In this document: positions 39,003 to 52,780 of the stretch, one piece after another | Numbering within the stretch: the stretch's first letter is position 1 | Layout of the letters: every line of letters begins with the position of its first letter | DNA from: Anoplopoma fimbria | Taxonomy: Eukaryota; Chordata; Actinopteri; Perciformes; Anoplopomatidae | Length of the DNA: 64,000 bases | Direction of reading: 5' to 3' | Assembly (NCBI RefSeq): GCF_027596085.1 | Contig: NC_072457.1 | Coordinates: 29,892,898-29,956,897, forward strand | The notes under the pieces: model-generated | Seen by the model: the letters and a program-made list of their open reading frames with translations, nothing else | Database searches by the model: none | Told to the model about the DNA's origin: nothing | Translations under genes and position numbers: made by a program

Positions 39003-42000
39003 TGACACATTCTTAGGCCTTTCTGTCCCTGCGGATATAAGAGACATTACATCCACCTGTGGCCAGTGGATGTAATGAGGTTGGAGAGAGCACGAGCTTC
39101 TCCTAAGGCTCTAATACCTCTGTCTATCTTTGTAGGTGTGTGTGTGTGTCTGATGTTAGCTTGAATCCAGTGTTCCATTGTGTGCAAGTGTGTGTGGCTG
39201 AGTACCCTTCTCCGGGGCAGTAATACACGGTTGACTATTTCAGACCATGCCCCTGTATCGGTCTCCATTCATATTGGCTGCTGGCTGCCTGAGGGTTGCC
39301 TGGGTCCTTTGACAGATGTTAGAGGAAGGAAATCCGCCAGCAGCAACGCTATATGAGGAAACACAATTGGAGCCAAGACTTTATTGTCTTAAAGGTGCAG
39401 TTCAAACAAAAGTAAAGTCAAGAGGCGGACCAGAAACATGATTAAATTGAGAAACAGTGGGAAAGCAAGGCTGTATTACAGATTTATTGTCTGTTTCTTC
39501 CAAATCAAGTCAAAAAAAGAGTGAGTGGTACGAGTAAAGAAACAACAAGCATGGCCATCATTTATTGTTATACAGTTAGGGAGAAGGGAGAGTTAAAATG
39601 AAGGTGGAGAGGCGGGCTGCAAGAGGGGAATGCTGCAAATGCAAAGGAAGATGGATGGGAGAAAGTCAAATGAAGACAGGGAGGAAGGCATTTTACTTTA
39701 CAGTGGTTTGTTTGTTCCTTTAAATCACAGCACATTGAGGGAGGGAAATAAGTAGAAACAATGAAAATTTGAAAAAGAGTTGGACACAAGGACTCATCAG
39801 TTGAGAATTAACGTGTTTATACCTTTTTATTTTTTTTGTCCTTAGCCACCAGAGCTCCAGCCTGCTACTGCTTATCAGGACAAAGGATAATCAGCAACAC
39901 GTAACAGCTGTGCCAGTTAAACTCACCCTGGCACTGTTCCCCTGAGCCACTCCCACACCTCCCTCCCCTGCAGCTGAGCAAGGACCATGTCCCCAACCAC
40001 AAGGTATAAAAAAAAAAAAAAAAGTATATTTTTTACTTTTCCTCAAAAGTTTGCAAAGAGGTTATCATGTGCATGAGGTGCATGATGTTACAATTGGGTC
40101 TAGGTTGCGAACAAACAGACGTTTACATATATCTTTATTTATTCAGTTTACACATGTGGTGTTTTATCGCTAAGGGAACCTTTTGCATTTCTTGGTTCCT
40201 TTGGTGAACTTCATTCTGGTCATCAGCAGTTGATGTTAAAAAGTGGATGTCCGGATGACGAGTAGTGTTTTGACGAGCCCCTCCACCTGACATCGGTTCA
40301 ATCTGCAGGTTGGCAGGTTGCAGCATTAGTTCCGTCCAGTATGATTTTCTCAATGGATTTGGATATGAAGTGCTCAAATGTGGTTGTCATGTCACTAATT
40401 CAAGTAACAAGCTTTTAAACCCAGCCAATATCCATTCTGATCACATTTTACACTCGAAGCTTGACAGTCTGCTGCAGCTTTGTTATGGTGATGGCAACTC
40501 ATTTAGACCACCTTTACATATCTGTAGCTTTTTATGTCTAGTGAATGTTTCTTTTTACAAATGTAGCGTAGTCTGTGGAAAGACTCCTCTTTGAATCCTA
40601 TTCAGAGAAACTTCATATCCTGGATTCGCTCTGAAACATCTTCTACTAATCTGTCCAGAGACGCCAATGGCTTTCTCTCTGTCAACCACACAGACGCTTG
40701 CAATTGTGGGAAAAGGGAAATACAGTTTTCCACACTATACTGTTATTGCATCTAGCTCCTATCAGAATTAATTACATTTACATTGTAGTATCCGTTTGTA
40801 AGATAATATTCTCTCTTGAGATATTGTGTAACTGGGTTTTTAATCAACTGCGTGAAGCGATCTGATTCTAGACCAGCACACACTTTTGAATAAAGTAAAT
40901 CAATTAAAGTATTGAAAATAAATGATCCATTCCATTAACTTTGTGTACGAAGTGAGCACTGTCATTGCAACATGGTCTCCAAAGTTTTAATTCAAGAAAG
41001 CGATTGTTGAGATCAATATATTTCATGGATTGAATTGAGATGTTTCAGACTGGCCCATGCCATTATAGAGTTAAAGATGTCTTTAGCTTACATAGTATGG
41101 AGAAGAAAAGCAACGTCCCCTGAACTAAAACTAGTGGCATTATCAAAAATGTCCAGCCGGTAAATATCCACCACAACCTCGACAAACAATCACAAAGGTT
41201 GTTTTACATTTTTGGGTGGCAAATGTTCCAGGGATTATTCAACTGGATGGCACCTGACAAGAGCTCCTGACAGGTAGAACACAAAATAAGTAGCTAAAGT
41301 CTGAAGAAGGGTGACAGAAAATCCTCATTAACACATTCATTTTATATCTCATATACTGCAAATCCTCTACAAAAGGCTTGAACAATTTACCAGAGAAGTT
41401 CTTAAAAAATAAACATGACACTCAACTAAAGCTTATTACTTTAGTGTTTCATTCTAAGAACGTCTTGCTAGCTTTTGTTAATTTTACATCTTTCTGTGTT
41501 TACTTCACTGTCATATTTCTAAATTAACAAACAGTTAAGTGTTATATGATTTTCCAATTAATTAAAACTGCCTTTTGAGAAGGAACCCTTTCCTTCTCGC
41601 CGACATGGTGTTAATTGAAGATATTTGCACACTGCAGAATAGGGGTGGGCAAAATAACACTGTGGATATGTAGAATAACTTTGTTCCTGTCATTGTGTCC
41701 ACCTTGTGGCTGTATACAAGTTGTGTAACAATCCAACTAAAGAGTCTAAGCAACACCAGTGCAATGGTTCAAGACCAACACCAGATCATTAGTCTTAAAC
41801 TAAAACTCAATTTAGGGTCTAGTCTAATTAAGCCTTCTGCAAGTGTCTGTCACCCATTCTACTCAGGTTAACTCGAATACTACAATGCACACAGACACAC
41901 ACACGGAAAAACACACATGCAGTACAGAGAAACAGTATGAAAGATGGACAAACACATAGAAGTCATAACCTGTAAACAGGAAAAACACACAAACTGTTCG

Positions 42001-43272
42001 GGTGATAAACGTAGAGACTATGAAAATTACAAGTGAGATCCATCGCGAGCCCGGCAGCCAACGCTGAGATCAATAATAATTTATTGGTAACTTTCTTTCT
42101 TTCTTTTTTTTTGCAGAGAGAGAGAAGACAGGTGGAAGAAAAGTGTGTGTGTGGCCTTGGAAGTTGATTAAAAACAGGTGCGGTGACAATCACATCAAAG
42201 TGATGGAAGCCTTGTGTGCTTATGTAGCTTTACAGTGTGTGTTTGTGTGTGGTGTGTTTGTGTGTGCGTCAATGGCTATTGATTGTTGATCATAATTCTC
42301 TCGGTGCAGTTCGCGGCCTCTCCATCACAACAATTCACTGGAGTCTGCATTGACTTATGGGTTGCAAACTTCTGTCAGCACTAACATGCTCTAAATAACA
42401 GAACAGAGGAAATTGATGGATGGATGTTTGGAGAGATGGAGGAAAGAGGGTGTGTGTGTGTGTGGGTAAAGGAAATCCATTCTATGGAAGTTCATTTCAA
42501 TCTCAGGCAGATATTCCAGTAGTAACGGTGTGTGAGAGCTGTAATGCTGCTCAGTCATTGTGAGAGACCCGTGGCTTGTTTTGTTGTTGTCTGCCGAAAC
42601 CTTGCAGTCTAGCGCCCTCAATTGACCACTTCCTGTACTGCGAGGATGAAACAGCAGAATTTAGAGCCACCCAATCGACAGCGTTTCACTCCTTCCCTGC
42701 AAAGGAATCAAACCACAAATGTGGCGAGGCGTCTCCATGCTATTGCTAAGGAAACGCAGAGGCATTAATACACATATTAAGAGCCCGGCGACTAGAACCC
42801 CCTGAGGCGGTTGACAGACATTATGGCAGTTTGTTGCTATAAGACTGGCAGGAAACAGAGGGAGGGGAAAAGGAGGTGCATGTCAGAGACCATGACTGAC
42901 TTCAACAAATGAAGAAGACAGACAGCAAAGACAAATAGTTTATAAAGAGTGACATCTGAGCAACTGATAGGCAAGCAGACTGTAAAAAAGGCAGCTGGAC
43001 AGAGTGAAGATGAATTAGATCAAAATGAACACAGGTATAAGTGGAAAAAAATGTAAAAATCTCAATGGAAGATAGACTTCCAATAGACAAGGGAACAAAC
43101 AGAGGCAGACAGGCAGATGAACACACAGAGAAAAACAAATAGACGGACAGGCAAGCTGACAAATAGGCAGACTAAGAGGACAAAATGAATCCTTAACCCA
43201 TAAAGCATTCTTCCACCGTAAACATACATGCAATCCTCTGGCCACCTGGTTGGATTACTGGCTGTAAGACAT

Positions 43273-43273
<1 letters not shown>
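39000..43273. other. Long stretch of unique DNA, no gene seen
   Basis: Contains a hairpin with 10-bp arms (39048-39057 with 39066-39075), a poly(A) run at about 40009-40023 and small GT patches near 42145 and 42237. All open frames are under 95 codons and none is recognised. No RNA gene was found. Confidence 0.6.

Positions 43274-43355
<82 letters not shown>
43274..43355 (+). repeat. (CA)n microsatellite, ~82 bp
   Basis: Uninterrupted CA run. A GT array of similar length lies about 310 bp to the right, making an inverted pair. Confidence 0.97.
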
Positions 43356-43357
<2 letters not shown>

Positions 43358-43663
43358 GCTTTCTGTTTTGTCAAGCTACACTGTCACTCCTTACAATTTG
43401 TCTTCCAGGCCTCTTCTGCACAAACTTCACATTCCATGCCCACATGCCAGCGCGCCATACTTGTTTGTGTGCTCTTCCTCCAATTGTGTGTGCGTGTTTA
43501 CAGTATGCGTGTGATGAATACAGTATTTAAGGCTGTGTGATTGGAGGAATACATAACAAAAGGTCAAGCTGTCGGAAAAACAGCCAAGTTCATAGAGCTA
43601 ACAGCGCTGCAGAATACCAAAGATCCTCTGCTGCCATCACACACTTTTGCATGTATGAGCGAT

Positions 43664-43667
<4 letters not shown>

Positions 43668-43745
<78 letters not shown>
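43668..43745 (+). repeat. (GT)n microsatellite, ~78 bp
   Basis: Uninterrupted GT run, reverse-complementary to the CA array at 43274-43355. Confidence 0.97.
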
Positions 43746-43747
<2 letters not shown>

Positions 43748-44061
43748 TGGACACCTACAGGTTTTAATGCCTGTTTACTACACTGGGTGAATACAGTGTG
43801 TGCACTTGAATTAGCGTGCAAGGCAAAGCACACATTCTTTCTTTTTCCCCCCACACACTCTTGCACAAACAACACACTGCATGATTCATTCACCGTCCAT
43901 TTCTTTGCCGCGTGTGTTTACTCTTACTGTGAGCAAATCGATTAACATGCTCCACATGTAAACGGATGGCTAGTGAGGGAGAGAGGGGATGAAAGCGGAG
44001 AGGAGGAGTTAACACAGCAACTCCTGATAAATGCATAGACCCCCTCATTATTCGGTAAATG

Positions 44062-44690
44062 AAAAAGGATGATTCCTTTCGTTCCCTCCCATCCACCTCC
44101 CTCACTATCCCTCCTTTTCTCTGCCCTCGCTGTCTCCCTGACCTGATAAAAGTTGCAGCCTCTCTCTCTCTCCCTCCCATCTCCTTTTTCTTTTTTCTCT
44201 CCTCCCTCCATTCTTCTGCGGTTTATCAAACTCCTCTCCACTTGGCCTCATTTCTCTCCTCCTTCCCTCCGTTTTCCTTCTCCTTGCCACTCTTTATACT
44301 TCCTGCCCTTTTGTAAGTTTTACTGTCCTCTCTTTCTTTCTCTTGTCTACCCCTTTATCTTCCTTCCATTTTTACTACCCACCTTCCTTTCTCCCTTCTT
44401 CATCACCCCTTACCTTCCACATCCACCCCTATCCTCTTTCCCTCCCTCTCACTTTCCCCTCCCCTCCTCCCTTCCACCCTCCATGTCACAGGGTATCATG
44501 GTTAATTAGCCAGTTGTGAATTTGGACTCTCATTAGCGTTTCAACAGGAGTGAGGGATGCCTTCGTTCATATTCTGCCAGCGTACACCCCCACTCCATCC
44601 CCTCTCCATCGCCACATTTCCTCCTTCTCCTCTTCCTCCATCTTTCCCCCTCTCCCTCCCTTCTTCCTCCTGCCTCTCTGAAGACAGGAT
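44062..44690 (+). repeat. Pyrimidine-rich strand, two blocks
   Basis: 44080-44485 and 44580-44690 are strongly C/T-rich on the plus strand (ctccctccc, ttcctt, cttctcc), separated by about 95 bp of ordinary sequence. The 118-codon plus frame and 99-codon minus frame in it are composition artefacts. Confidence 0.8.
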
Positions 44691-46800
44691 AAGCCAGCCC
44701 TCGATTGGTTGTCCTGAACTTTAGCTTGTACCCTCTTTGCTTTGATGAAAAGTTGGATTTTTTCCCACCGAGGAAGAGGGGACGTGTGCCAGTTTGTGCC
44801 TGTGCGTGATAAACTGCCAGAAACTACAAAAGAGGGGGAAATGAATATTGTCACTTTGAAGTGGGACCTACATTGTCATCTTTCAGTGCTTTGTGCATTT
44901 TATTAACTTGTGGTGTCATAAATAAATTGTCCTTGTCTGGAATTCTTCACGTGAGCCATTTTGAAATTCAGCGGAAAGTTCCACTTTCAAAGAAGATTAT
45001 TTTTACGTGCAGGACATTGGCGGTTTACAAAGCTAAAATGTTTAATTTTGAGACAGCAGGCGACTCGCCATTTAAACTTTCTTCTTTGTGTTGCTTTGGA
45101 TGTATTTTTGCGCCATTTTCTCTCTTGGTTGTATTTTTTCCTGCTGAACTTGTAAATTGCCTCTCCCAGTGAGACTACACCTGCATTAGTCAACCTGATA
45201 ATTGTGATTAATTATAGTAACCCACACGACAGCGTGTGCACGTATAGGCACACGCACACACCCTTGCACACCCAGGCAAGGATAAAGCAGTGACTATAGC
45301 TCCATGTTACAAGGTAACTTTGTCCTGTGGCTTTTGTACTGAACAAAAATTTCCAGTATGTGCACACAGATATTCAAAATCATACATTTGGGGAGACTAA
45401 ATGCATTCCATTTATTCTCTAATACAAGTAATTCCTTTATGCGTGGACGAAAGCCGGCATATTGTTATGCTATTATGCAGCAAGGGCATTGTTGTTCCTC
45501 TCTCACTGAAGAGATGGGCTCATTTTATTCAGAAAACATGGTATTATTCCCCCTCCCGCTCCCTCCAAGGACTGTTTTTTTAGCTATGCATTGTTTGACT
45601 TTTTTGCTGCACAGTGATATTTACAATCCCTCTGACATTATGTTATAAATGGCTTTATACTGGGCCATTGTGCAGCGGAGAAATGCATGCATCTATGTGG
45701 CAGGTGAGTGTGAATTATAGGATCGATGGAGGAATACACACAGTCAGTGACTGCCTTGTCAGCGCTGAATGCAAGAAAACAAATAGAAAATGGCTCAATC
45801 CATGCTGATATTCATGATGTATTGAGTATTAAATTGCACATTTCATATTTGAAATAGAGGACACAATCACACAGGGAGTCTGTTTTCTTTGGTCCAAAGC
45901 ATCGGGGGTGCGTTTGCTTTGTTGCATTTTTTGTGTTTGCTTTGATTAGGTCCAAACTGCCCAATTACACGGTCGTAAACAAAGTCACATGATTCAAGTA
46001 CCTTGTTTGCTGAACAGTTCTAGCAACTTATCTAGAGCGGCATTTGGGGTAAAAAAAAAAATACTTGTAGACTCAAAACAAATGCTACAGAATCACACAT
46101 GGGCGTCGGTACATTTTGGTTTAATCCATCTTCTGAGAGTTTTGCTTGTCTAGGCATTCCGAAGCATGACTTATTATTAGATGTCCGATATTTTTTTTAA
46201 CTAAATATGGAGTTTCCTGTTGATAGCTTATTCCTAATTACCTTACCGAAGTGAAATTCACATTTTCTGATGATCTTAATCAGCTATTAAATAAGAACTC
46301 AGGTAATATACATAGATTTGGTGCAAAATCAGCCCCTGTCTAAGCAAATGATCCTCACTGCAAAAACAGTCCATTTCACAAAGATCAGCGCTAATAGCCC
46401 CATGCAGTGAAATAATTAGCTTATTCAGAAGTGAACTGAAGTGCATTTAAAGGGGTGTCTGCTCAAACTCATTTACTTTGGGACACATTTATAGGATGCA
46501 ATGACAGCGGTATCATGGACAACAAATTAATAAATCTTGAATAAATGAATAAAAAAATGGATAAAGTTCCTTTTTGAAAATATATGAGAAAAAAAAGAGA
46601 ATTGAATAATCAATGAAGTTACAGTGCGGTGCCTTGTGCATAAATGTGTACAGCATCTCTCTTAATAGGGAGAAGCACTTAGCGTTTCTACAGAGGTAGA
46701 AATGCTGCTGGTATTCACTCAAGAAATATCTGAAATCTCTCAAAATAATTCTCACAATATTCTATAAATCATTGTGTATAATTTCACACACTTCAAATTA
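44691..46800. other. Unique DNA, no gene seen
   Basis: Frames up to 103 codons lack recognisable features. A CpG-light, AT-rich stretch. The part near 45890-46010 may be an old repeat but has no second copy here. Confidence 0.55.
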
Positions 46801-46825
46801 GCCTAAGGCAGACTCGAACCAAGCC

Positions 46826-47110
46826 TATAAATAAAAGGGGGCTCGGCCTGTCCGAACCAGCTCAGCATAGGGCTTCTGGCTCAGGCTGCCTCTCAGCACC
46901 GACTACAAACACACTGGCCTCAAGCACATTTATGCTTCACCACATGGGCTCCTGCAATTGTACGGAAAAAAAGGGCAAATTGCACGGCCATCTACAAAAC
47001 TTTATGGCTGTGTTTGCGCTGTAATATAACAATTGCAACAACTTCCGTGAGTCAGACCATGAGATTGGGCAGATAGCGGATGCAAATTATGCGAAATGCA
47101 TTGTGGGATA
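46826..47110 (+). promoter_or_regulatory. Promoter/enhancer-like segment (speculative)
   Basis: A good TATA-type sequence, tataaataaaagg (46826-46838), is followed by ordinary unique DNA and then an octamer atgcaaat (47080-47087) adjoining 'gcgaaatgcattgtggga'. The octamer is the classic POU-factor site. No coding exon follows within the window and such motifs arise by chance, so this is a pointer only. Confidence 0.2.
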
Positions 47111-47251
47111 AGCAGCTGCAATCAAGTCTTTGTAAATGATCCCCAGAGAGGAGTATCAATCCTCTTATCTTACTCTCTGTGAAAAAGTGAATAAGCGAAT
47201 ATATCCAAAAATGACGCAAACCTCAGTTAAGGAGAAACCTGGAGAAATATG

Positions 47252-47380
47252 TAATAATAATAATAATAGTAATACTAATAATCTTTATTTATATAGCACA
47301 TTTCATACAGACTATGTAGCTCAAAGTGCTGTACATTTGAAAAATAAAAAGTAAAAGATAAAAATAGATAAAATAAATAA
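47252..47380 (+). repeat. Fish retroposon-like fragment with (TAA)n
   Basis: A (TAA)n stretch leads into 'ctttatttatatagcacatt' and 'ctcaaagtgctgtacat', wording I recall as a very common vertebrate/fish retroposon tail. It ends in an A-rich segment (aaaataaaaagtaaaag). Which SINE or LINE family it belongs to is not certain. Confidence 0.5.
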
Positions 47381-48053
47381 TGTGCATATTCTATTTTTTT
47401 CCTGACCATTTTTGCATGTGGGACAATTTCAGATGTTTGGATACATTGTTATCACCTACCCAGACAGCCATTTGATTTAAATCATTGCTGTGCTGTATGA
47501 AAACCTGTCTGAGTAAACATTAAGCCTTTATTTTTCTTCTCAATGATACATTCACGTAGCAGTTTAAACACAATCTCATTGAAAAATGATATGGTATGGC
47601 CCATTAACAATACTTTCATTGTTGCCTCTCATAGCAGACAGCATGACATTCTATGTCTGAAAGCTTCACGTGTATAGTGCTGCTAAATCAAAGCTGGATT
47701 CAAGCCATTCTGGGATCGGAAAAGAATAGGGGCAGCTATATGTAGCACACACACACACACATTGTTTCAGAGGTGGTCTTTAGGTGAATGGACGAGATCA
47801 GAGACACAAAGGGGTGAGGTGTAGGCTAACAGTCTAACTTGGAACATGTCCAAACAAAGAGAGAGAGAGATGGTGATAGCCTCACTGCAGTGTGTCAGAT
47901 CTGGGCTGTACGCCAGGTGAGCTCTCTCACATGTGACACTGCAGTGTTAACTTCAGCTCCCGTGCAGGACCTTGGCAACTCTCTGAGTATATGAGCGGGT
48001 GTGTGTGTTCATCAGCGCATGTGTATACGTCAGGGGGCCTAAACCTTTGCGTG

Positions 48054-48087
<34 letters not shown>

Positions 48088-51000
48088 TGTGTTTGTGCAG
48101 GAGTGGCTGCAGGCCAGTGGCCGTGTTCACATCGCAGGTAGAATTTCATTGCCAGGGTCCTAGAGGTGATCAATCGCAGTTGAAATGGCGGAACCTGCAA
48201 AAACACAGCAACTTTTTCCCTCCCGTGCTCCATCTTCGTTCGGTTTCTATCTGGCTTTTCGACTCAGCTGTAGCATTGCTGAGTTACCTTCATCCTTTTA
48301 GCTGTGGTTTGTTCCTCTCGAACTGTGAGGGGAAAACTATTTGGAATGGCCTCGAGGAAAATAATCTACTAAACAAGAATTTACTGTTCGAATCCACGGC
48401 AACATTCTCTACCTACACTGCTAAAAGGGTACCAAAGCAAGGCAGTGAACCTTTTTACAGAGGCACTGAACTGAAACTCTTGCATTAAATGCATAATGTA
48501 ATGTCTGGAAAGATATGCAAAAAGGAAGATTCCATCCACTGCCTGCAAATTGGTTAACAAAGTAATCTTCATCTAAATTTTCATCTATGCTGTACTTCCC
48601 TTTTCATTATTTTCTTTCCTCATTTCCCTTACTCAAACTGCAATTTCCTCAATTAGCCTTTTACTCCGACTATACCTCCCTCTCTCCCTCTGTGGTCACT
48701 TTCATGAGCTTCAGATCTGTATTTCCTCCCATATAATCACGCTTCTTTTTCTCCATCTTCTCTTCTCTCCCTGGTGTCAGTGCATCGTTACAGACCTTAC
48801 ACACACCCCATTGTCTCCATCCTAAATCCACCGCTCTCTCCCTAAGCTATTAGTATTATCCAAAACTTCTTTGCCAAGCTTAGCTGACTGAGTGCGTGTG
48901 TGTGTGCATGTGTTTGGTCAAGAATGCAGCTCATATTTCTACTCATGTCAGGTGATTTCTGGTACAGACAGGCCAGGGTCACACTGGCAATGAACCTAAT
49001 AAAACTCAGCTCACATCAGCCACTTACGCTGTTGACACTCATGCACACGAGCAAACCCTAAATCAAACACACACACAAACCCACGCCCACACACTTAAAC
49101 CTATGTGTATAGGATTGCCGGGTATAAATCTTATAGTGTGCAAAACATTTCACTTGCTTACATACATGTGTCCTGAACTATTAATGTAGAGGAAAAGGCC
49201 TGTATACATCAGAAAGTGGAACAGCAACATTAATCTGCCTTAATTTGTAGAATATTTCGATTATAAAATCTTTGTGACATAGTTACTACTCAGGTCAGGC
49301 TTCAGAGCAGAATGACATAGGGTGCTTCTGAAATTAATGGGTGTCAAATAACAGCTACAGTGTGTGACAGCTACAAAAATAAGAAATATTATACGTTATA
49401 CGGGTCCAGAGCATGGGCCCAGATGAACAGATTATGCTGGAACAGAGCTGAAAAAAGCTAATAGTAATTAAATACAGAGTTTAATTAATTGTTATTTGAT
49501 TACTGTTTTGATAATAGAGTGTTTTATTAAATCATTTCACCATTTCTAATTAATCAGATTATTTATCATCAAATTGCAACTTTTTGCATCTTCGTATTAC
49601 CAGGCTTGGGACTACTCACAAAGCTACTTGGTTAAGTACCGTAGCTGGCATGCTAGTTGGTCACAAAAGCTGAAGCAATTACTTTACTCCCCTTGGAGTT
49701 TTGCTCTCTGAATTTTTTTTTTTAAATTCTGGTCAATAAACAATAATATTGAAAAGAGGAAAAAAAAACTCTTCAAGCTAACAAGCTTGCTAACTGTCTG
49801 AAACTCGGAAACTCCTCTGCTGTGTCGCTAATGCAACATTATGTTCACACAATTCATTCATTAGATGTATTTGTATGTCTCCCGTTTCACAACATTCCGT
49901 AAACAAATCCTCTTTTATAGCAACGTTATGTTCCGACAGAGGAGGTTAATTTAAAGTGGAAGTTGCAAGCTTACGAGCTACTATGGTCGTTAGTACTTCA
50001 CTGTCAAGATAGCGCAAATTTGTGGGTTTACCTTCACTGAAGTGTTAATCAAAAAACTCCGTCTGGGGGAATTACATTACCCTACGAGCAAATTCGCTAT
50101 TGGCAGAACTCCTTTGAAAGAAACTGATTACTCCATTCAATTTCAACGTTTCAAATGCTGATGTGACCAGGCCTTTAAAGTGTTTAAAGTAAACTTTATT
50201 AGTAAACTTTTACTTACAGGTACATACATGAAATGAAACGTGATTGTGCACCCAGACACTATTGTGTGTGTCTGCAGTATATGTGTGAATGTACAGTACG
50301 TGGGATGGATGCTCACCTTTTTCTTCTGGATGACTTTCAAAGACTGTGCTGGTTGATAGGAGTTTGGCACAGCCTCCACTGGCACCAGAAGCAGAAAAAT
50401 AGCACAAGTCATTAAGGAGGAGGGACTGCTTGGCTCAGCTGAAACAGATTATTTACATTGAGCATGTATAACATAGTAATTATACCATTGTTCACAGCCT
50501 CGCTTTTGTAAATCAACACATCATTCTTTTGTTAGAAATAAAATGAATTAAATGATAATAAATAGAATAACTCCTCTGCATAAATGTATGTTGTCACACT
50601 CTGTATAAGACAACCACAATTTCTAAATCTAATTATACTTGTGCTCTTGGTCCCCAACCTCATGTAGTAAAAAACCTGCACCTGTTTTATAATATGTATG
50701 TGTGTTTTCCAGCTGGTGTCCCCATCTATGGTTGTTATCGCCTGACTTATCAAAGAAGCCACTGGGAGCATGAATGTTATACTAAAAGTTCCTTGCCAAA
50801 AAGTTCTATGGATATGAATCTGCTCAGCCGATCGATGAGGGTACAGTGCTGAGCTCCTCTTGGAATATCAATTGCTCGTTTACAACAGGGAGAGAGGGAG
50901 AGACAGAGAGAGGAAGAGGGGGCATGAGACGGATCACCTGGCATCTGCCCAACAATGTTTCGGTTAATTCAGAGTGGTCCATCGGTATGTAGTGACTGTA

Positions 51001-52085
51001 CATGCTAATGAAATGGAAATAAATAAAAGCTTTATCAATTATCTGTAATCTTCTAAGGGTGATTTATTTATAAATGAGAGTAATCCTGAGCTCCTACTTT
51101 ATACTTTTTTGTAGAAAGAGTTTAAAACGAAAACACTGCAGCTTTGCATGTGCCTGATGAAAAAGGGAATGAAGTAAAGAGGCAAAGGCCTGTTGCCTTG
51201 CAGATCCTGAGCTACCAGTGCCTCGTGCATTTAATGTCGGCATCACTGCAAATACCATTTGAGATCTGCGATTTTGGAAACATCAAAAACATCAAAAAGC
51301 GAATCTTCAAGCTACAGCCTGCCTGATCTCCCAGGGACTGACTTTTATATTTACAGTGCCTGTTTATACCAAAGATGGCTTAAGCCAAAAAACATCCCTA
51401 CAATATTTTTTGTTCTTTGTGATGACCTGAGGCTTTCAAGCAGTTTTGTGCTCCAATCCTTAAAATCTGACATTATTTTACAAGCTATCTATTGGCCATA
51501 CATTAAAGATAAAAGTCATGTGCTCTCTGAAGTACAACAAAGCACTCCCACATCAATGGCTAGGCAAGCGTATGAGCACACACTTATACACTCACACACA
51601 GGGAAAGAAACATCTAACTTCTCAGCTTCTTTGACCGCAGGACGGCCGTAAAAACAAAGTATTGATTGTAAGTGAGGGAAGCAGAGAACTTTGAAACGCA
51701 GCTGAATTGTGCCTCTGATAATGGAATCTCTTCAAGTTCCACTTGAGTAGAATGGCTTCCAGCGGCGTTCTGCCCAGCTCCCTTACACTTTATTTCTACT
51801 TGTGTCTCTCCAAAATGATCCACCAGGCCTCCAGGAAAACTGAACAAACCCACCATGCTGAGTTCGAGCTCCTAACCTTTGAGGAGTGGATATAAAGACT
51901 TGATGGCACAGTGTTGTAAGTCAGATGATACTGTATCTACACTTATATCATTGGCGGTCCTCGTAGGAGCTGATATCAGTGTTTGAGCAAGGGTTGTCTG
52001 GGAGGGACCAGTTATCTCTAACTCACACAGGCCATGCCCTTTCCTGGACTCTATGGGTTTTTTAGAGGCCCCAGGGCAAGCCCCA
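47381..52085. other. Mostly unique AT-rich DNA, no gene seen
   Basis: Holds a short GT run at 48057-48097, a pyrimidine-rich patch at 48590-48790, and a segment at 49590-50110 whose wording ('ccttcactgaagtgttaatc') suggests an old repeat without a second copy here. A 165-codon plus frame (47991-48488) runs through the GT run and is not convincing. The left part of the DIRS-like element may extend into 51700-52085 but cannot be aligned. Confidence 0.55.
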
Positions 52086-52094
52086 GAAAGCAAA

Positions 52095-52500
52095 ATCTCT
52101 TATCTATTTAGCCTCGGGGCAATTCGAATTGTGCCGATGGAGGGGATACATCTTGGCTTCTACTCCTGGTATTTCTTCATTCCTCCCAAAAGAAGAAGAT
52201 TCACTACGTCCAATGGATTTACGCTTTCTTAATACTCAACTCAGCAGATACAGATTCTGGATGCTCACACTCAGTGTTGTGTTCTGTTCAGTTCAATTCA
52301 ATCTGCAGGATTATTATTTTCACGTAAGTGCATATCTTTCACTCAGAAAATATCTCAGGTTTGCTTTCCAGGGAGACACAGACCCTGCCATTCGGGTTGT
52401 CACTCAGCCCAAGGGTGTTCAGTAAATGTGTAGGAGCAGCTCTGAATCAGATGCGAGCCACATTTTGATGAAGGCTCGCATATTTGGGTGATTTTCTCCC
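52095..52500 (+). pseudogene. DIRS-like reverse transcriptase fragment
   Basis: The family encodes a reverse transcriptase that copies element RNA. Three frames are needed. From 52116 the frame reads GAIRIVPMEG then GFYSWYFFIP. After a shift near 52180-52195 it reads LRPMDLRFLN, then MLTLSVVF, then YFHVSAYLSLRKYLRFAFQG. After a second shift near 52370 it reads LPFGLSLSPRVFSKC (from 52385), then two stops (52466-52471), then YLGDFLPC at 52481. In live elements the catalytic motif is YLDD-like, so the first catalytic Asp appears replaced by Gly here. The DLKDAYFH-type motif is also altered (its Asp positions read LQDYYFH). These changes, the shifts and the stops mean the enzyme cannot be functional. 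Confidence 0.85.
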
Positions 52501-52780
52501 CTGCACCATCAGCAGTGAGGAAGCGAAGAGAGAGACACGCCCGATGGCGCCGTTAAGCAGGCACTGTTAAGAAGACCATCCGGCTTGGACTTGACAATGT
52601 CACTCACGCAAGGAGCTTCTTCTTTTTGTTCAGAAAAAAAGACGCATGGCAGAGAGCAGACACATTTGGTCATCCATGGACAAACATGCTGCTGTATCCA
52701 ATACTAATTGGACTGAGGGAAGCATTTGTCTTGGATGGCGCACCCTACGCTGGAGCTGCTTGCCTCTCACCTTTCTCTTT

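Noticed and set aside
47991..48488. 165-codon plus-strand frame as a gene
   Set aside because: It runs through a GT repeat, has no recognisable domain, and has no splice or promoter support.
51872..52093. Minus-strand 73-codon frame next to the DIRS relic
   Set aside because: No resemblance to any element protein and opposite to the orientation of the recognisable remnants.
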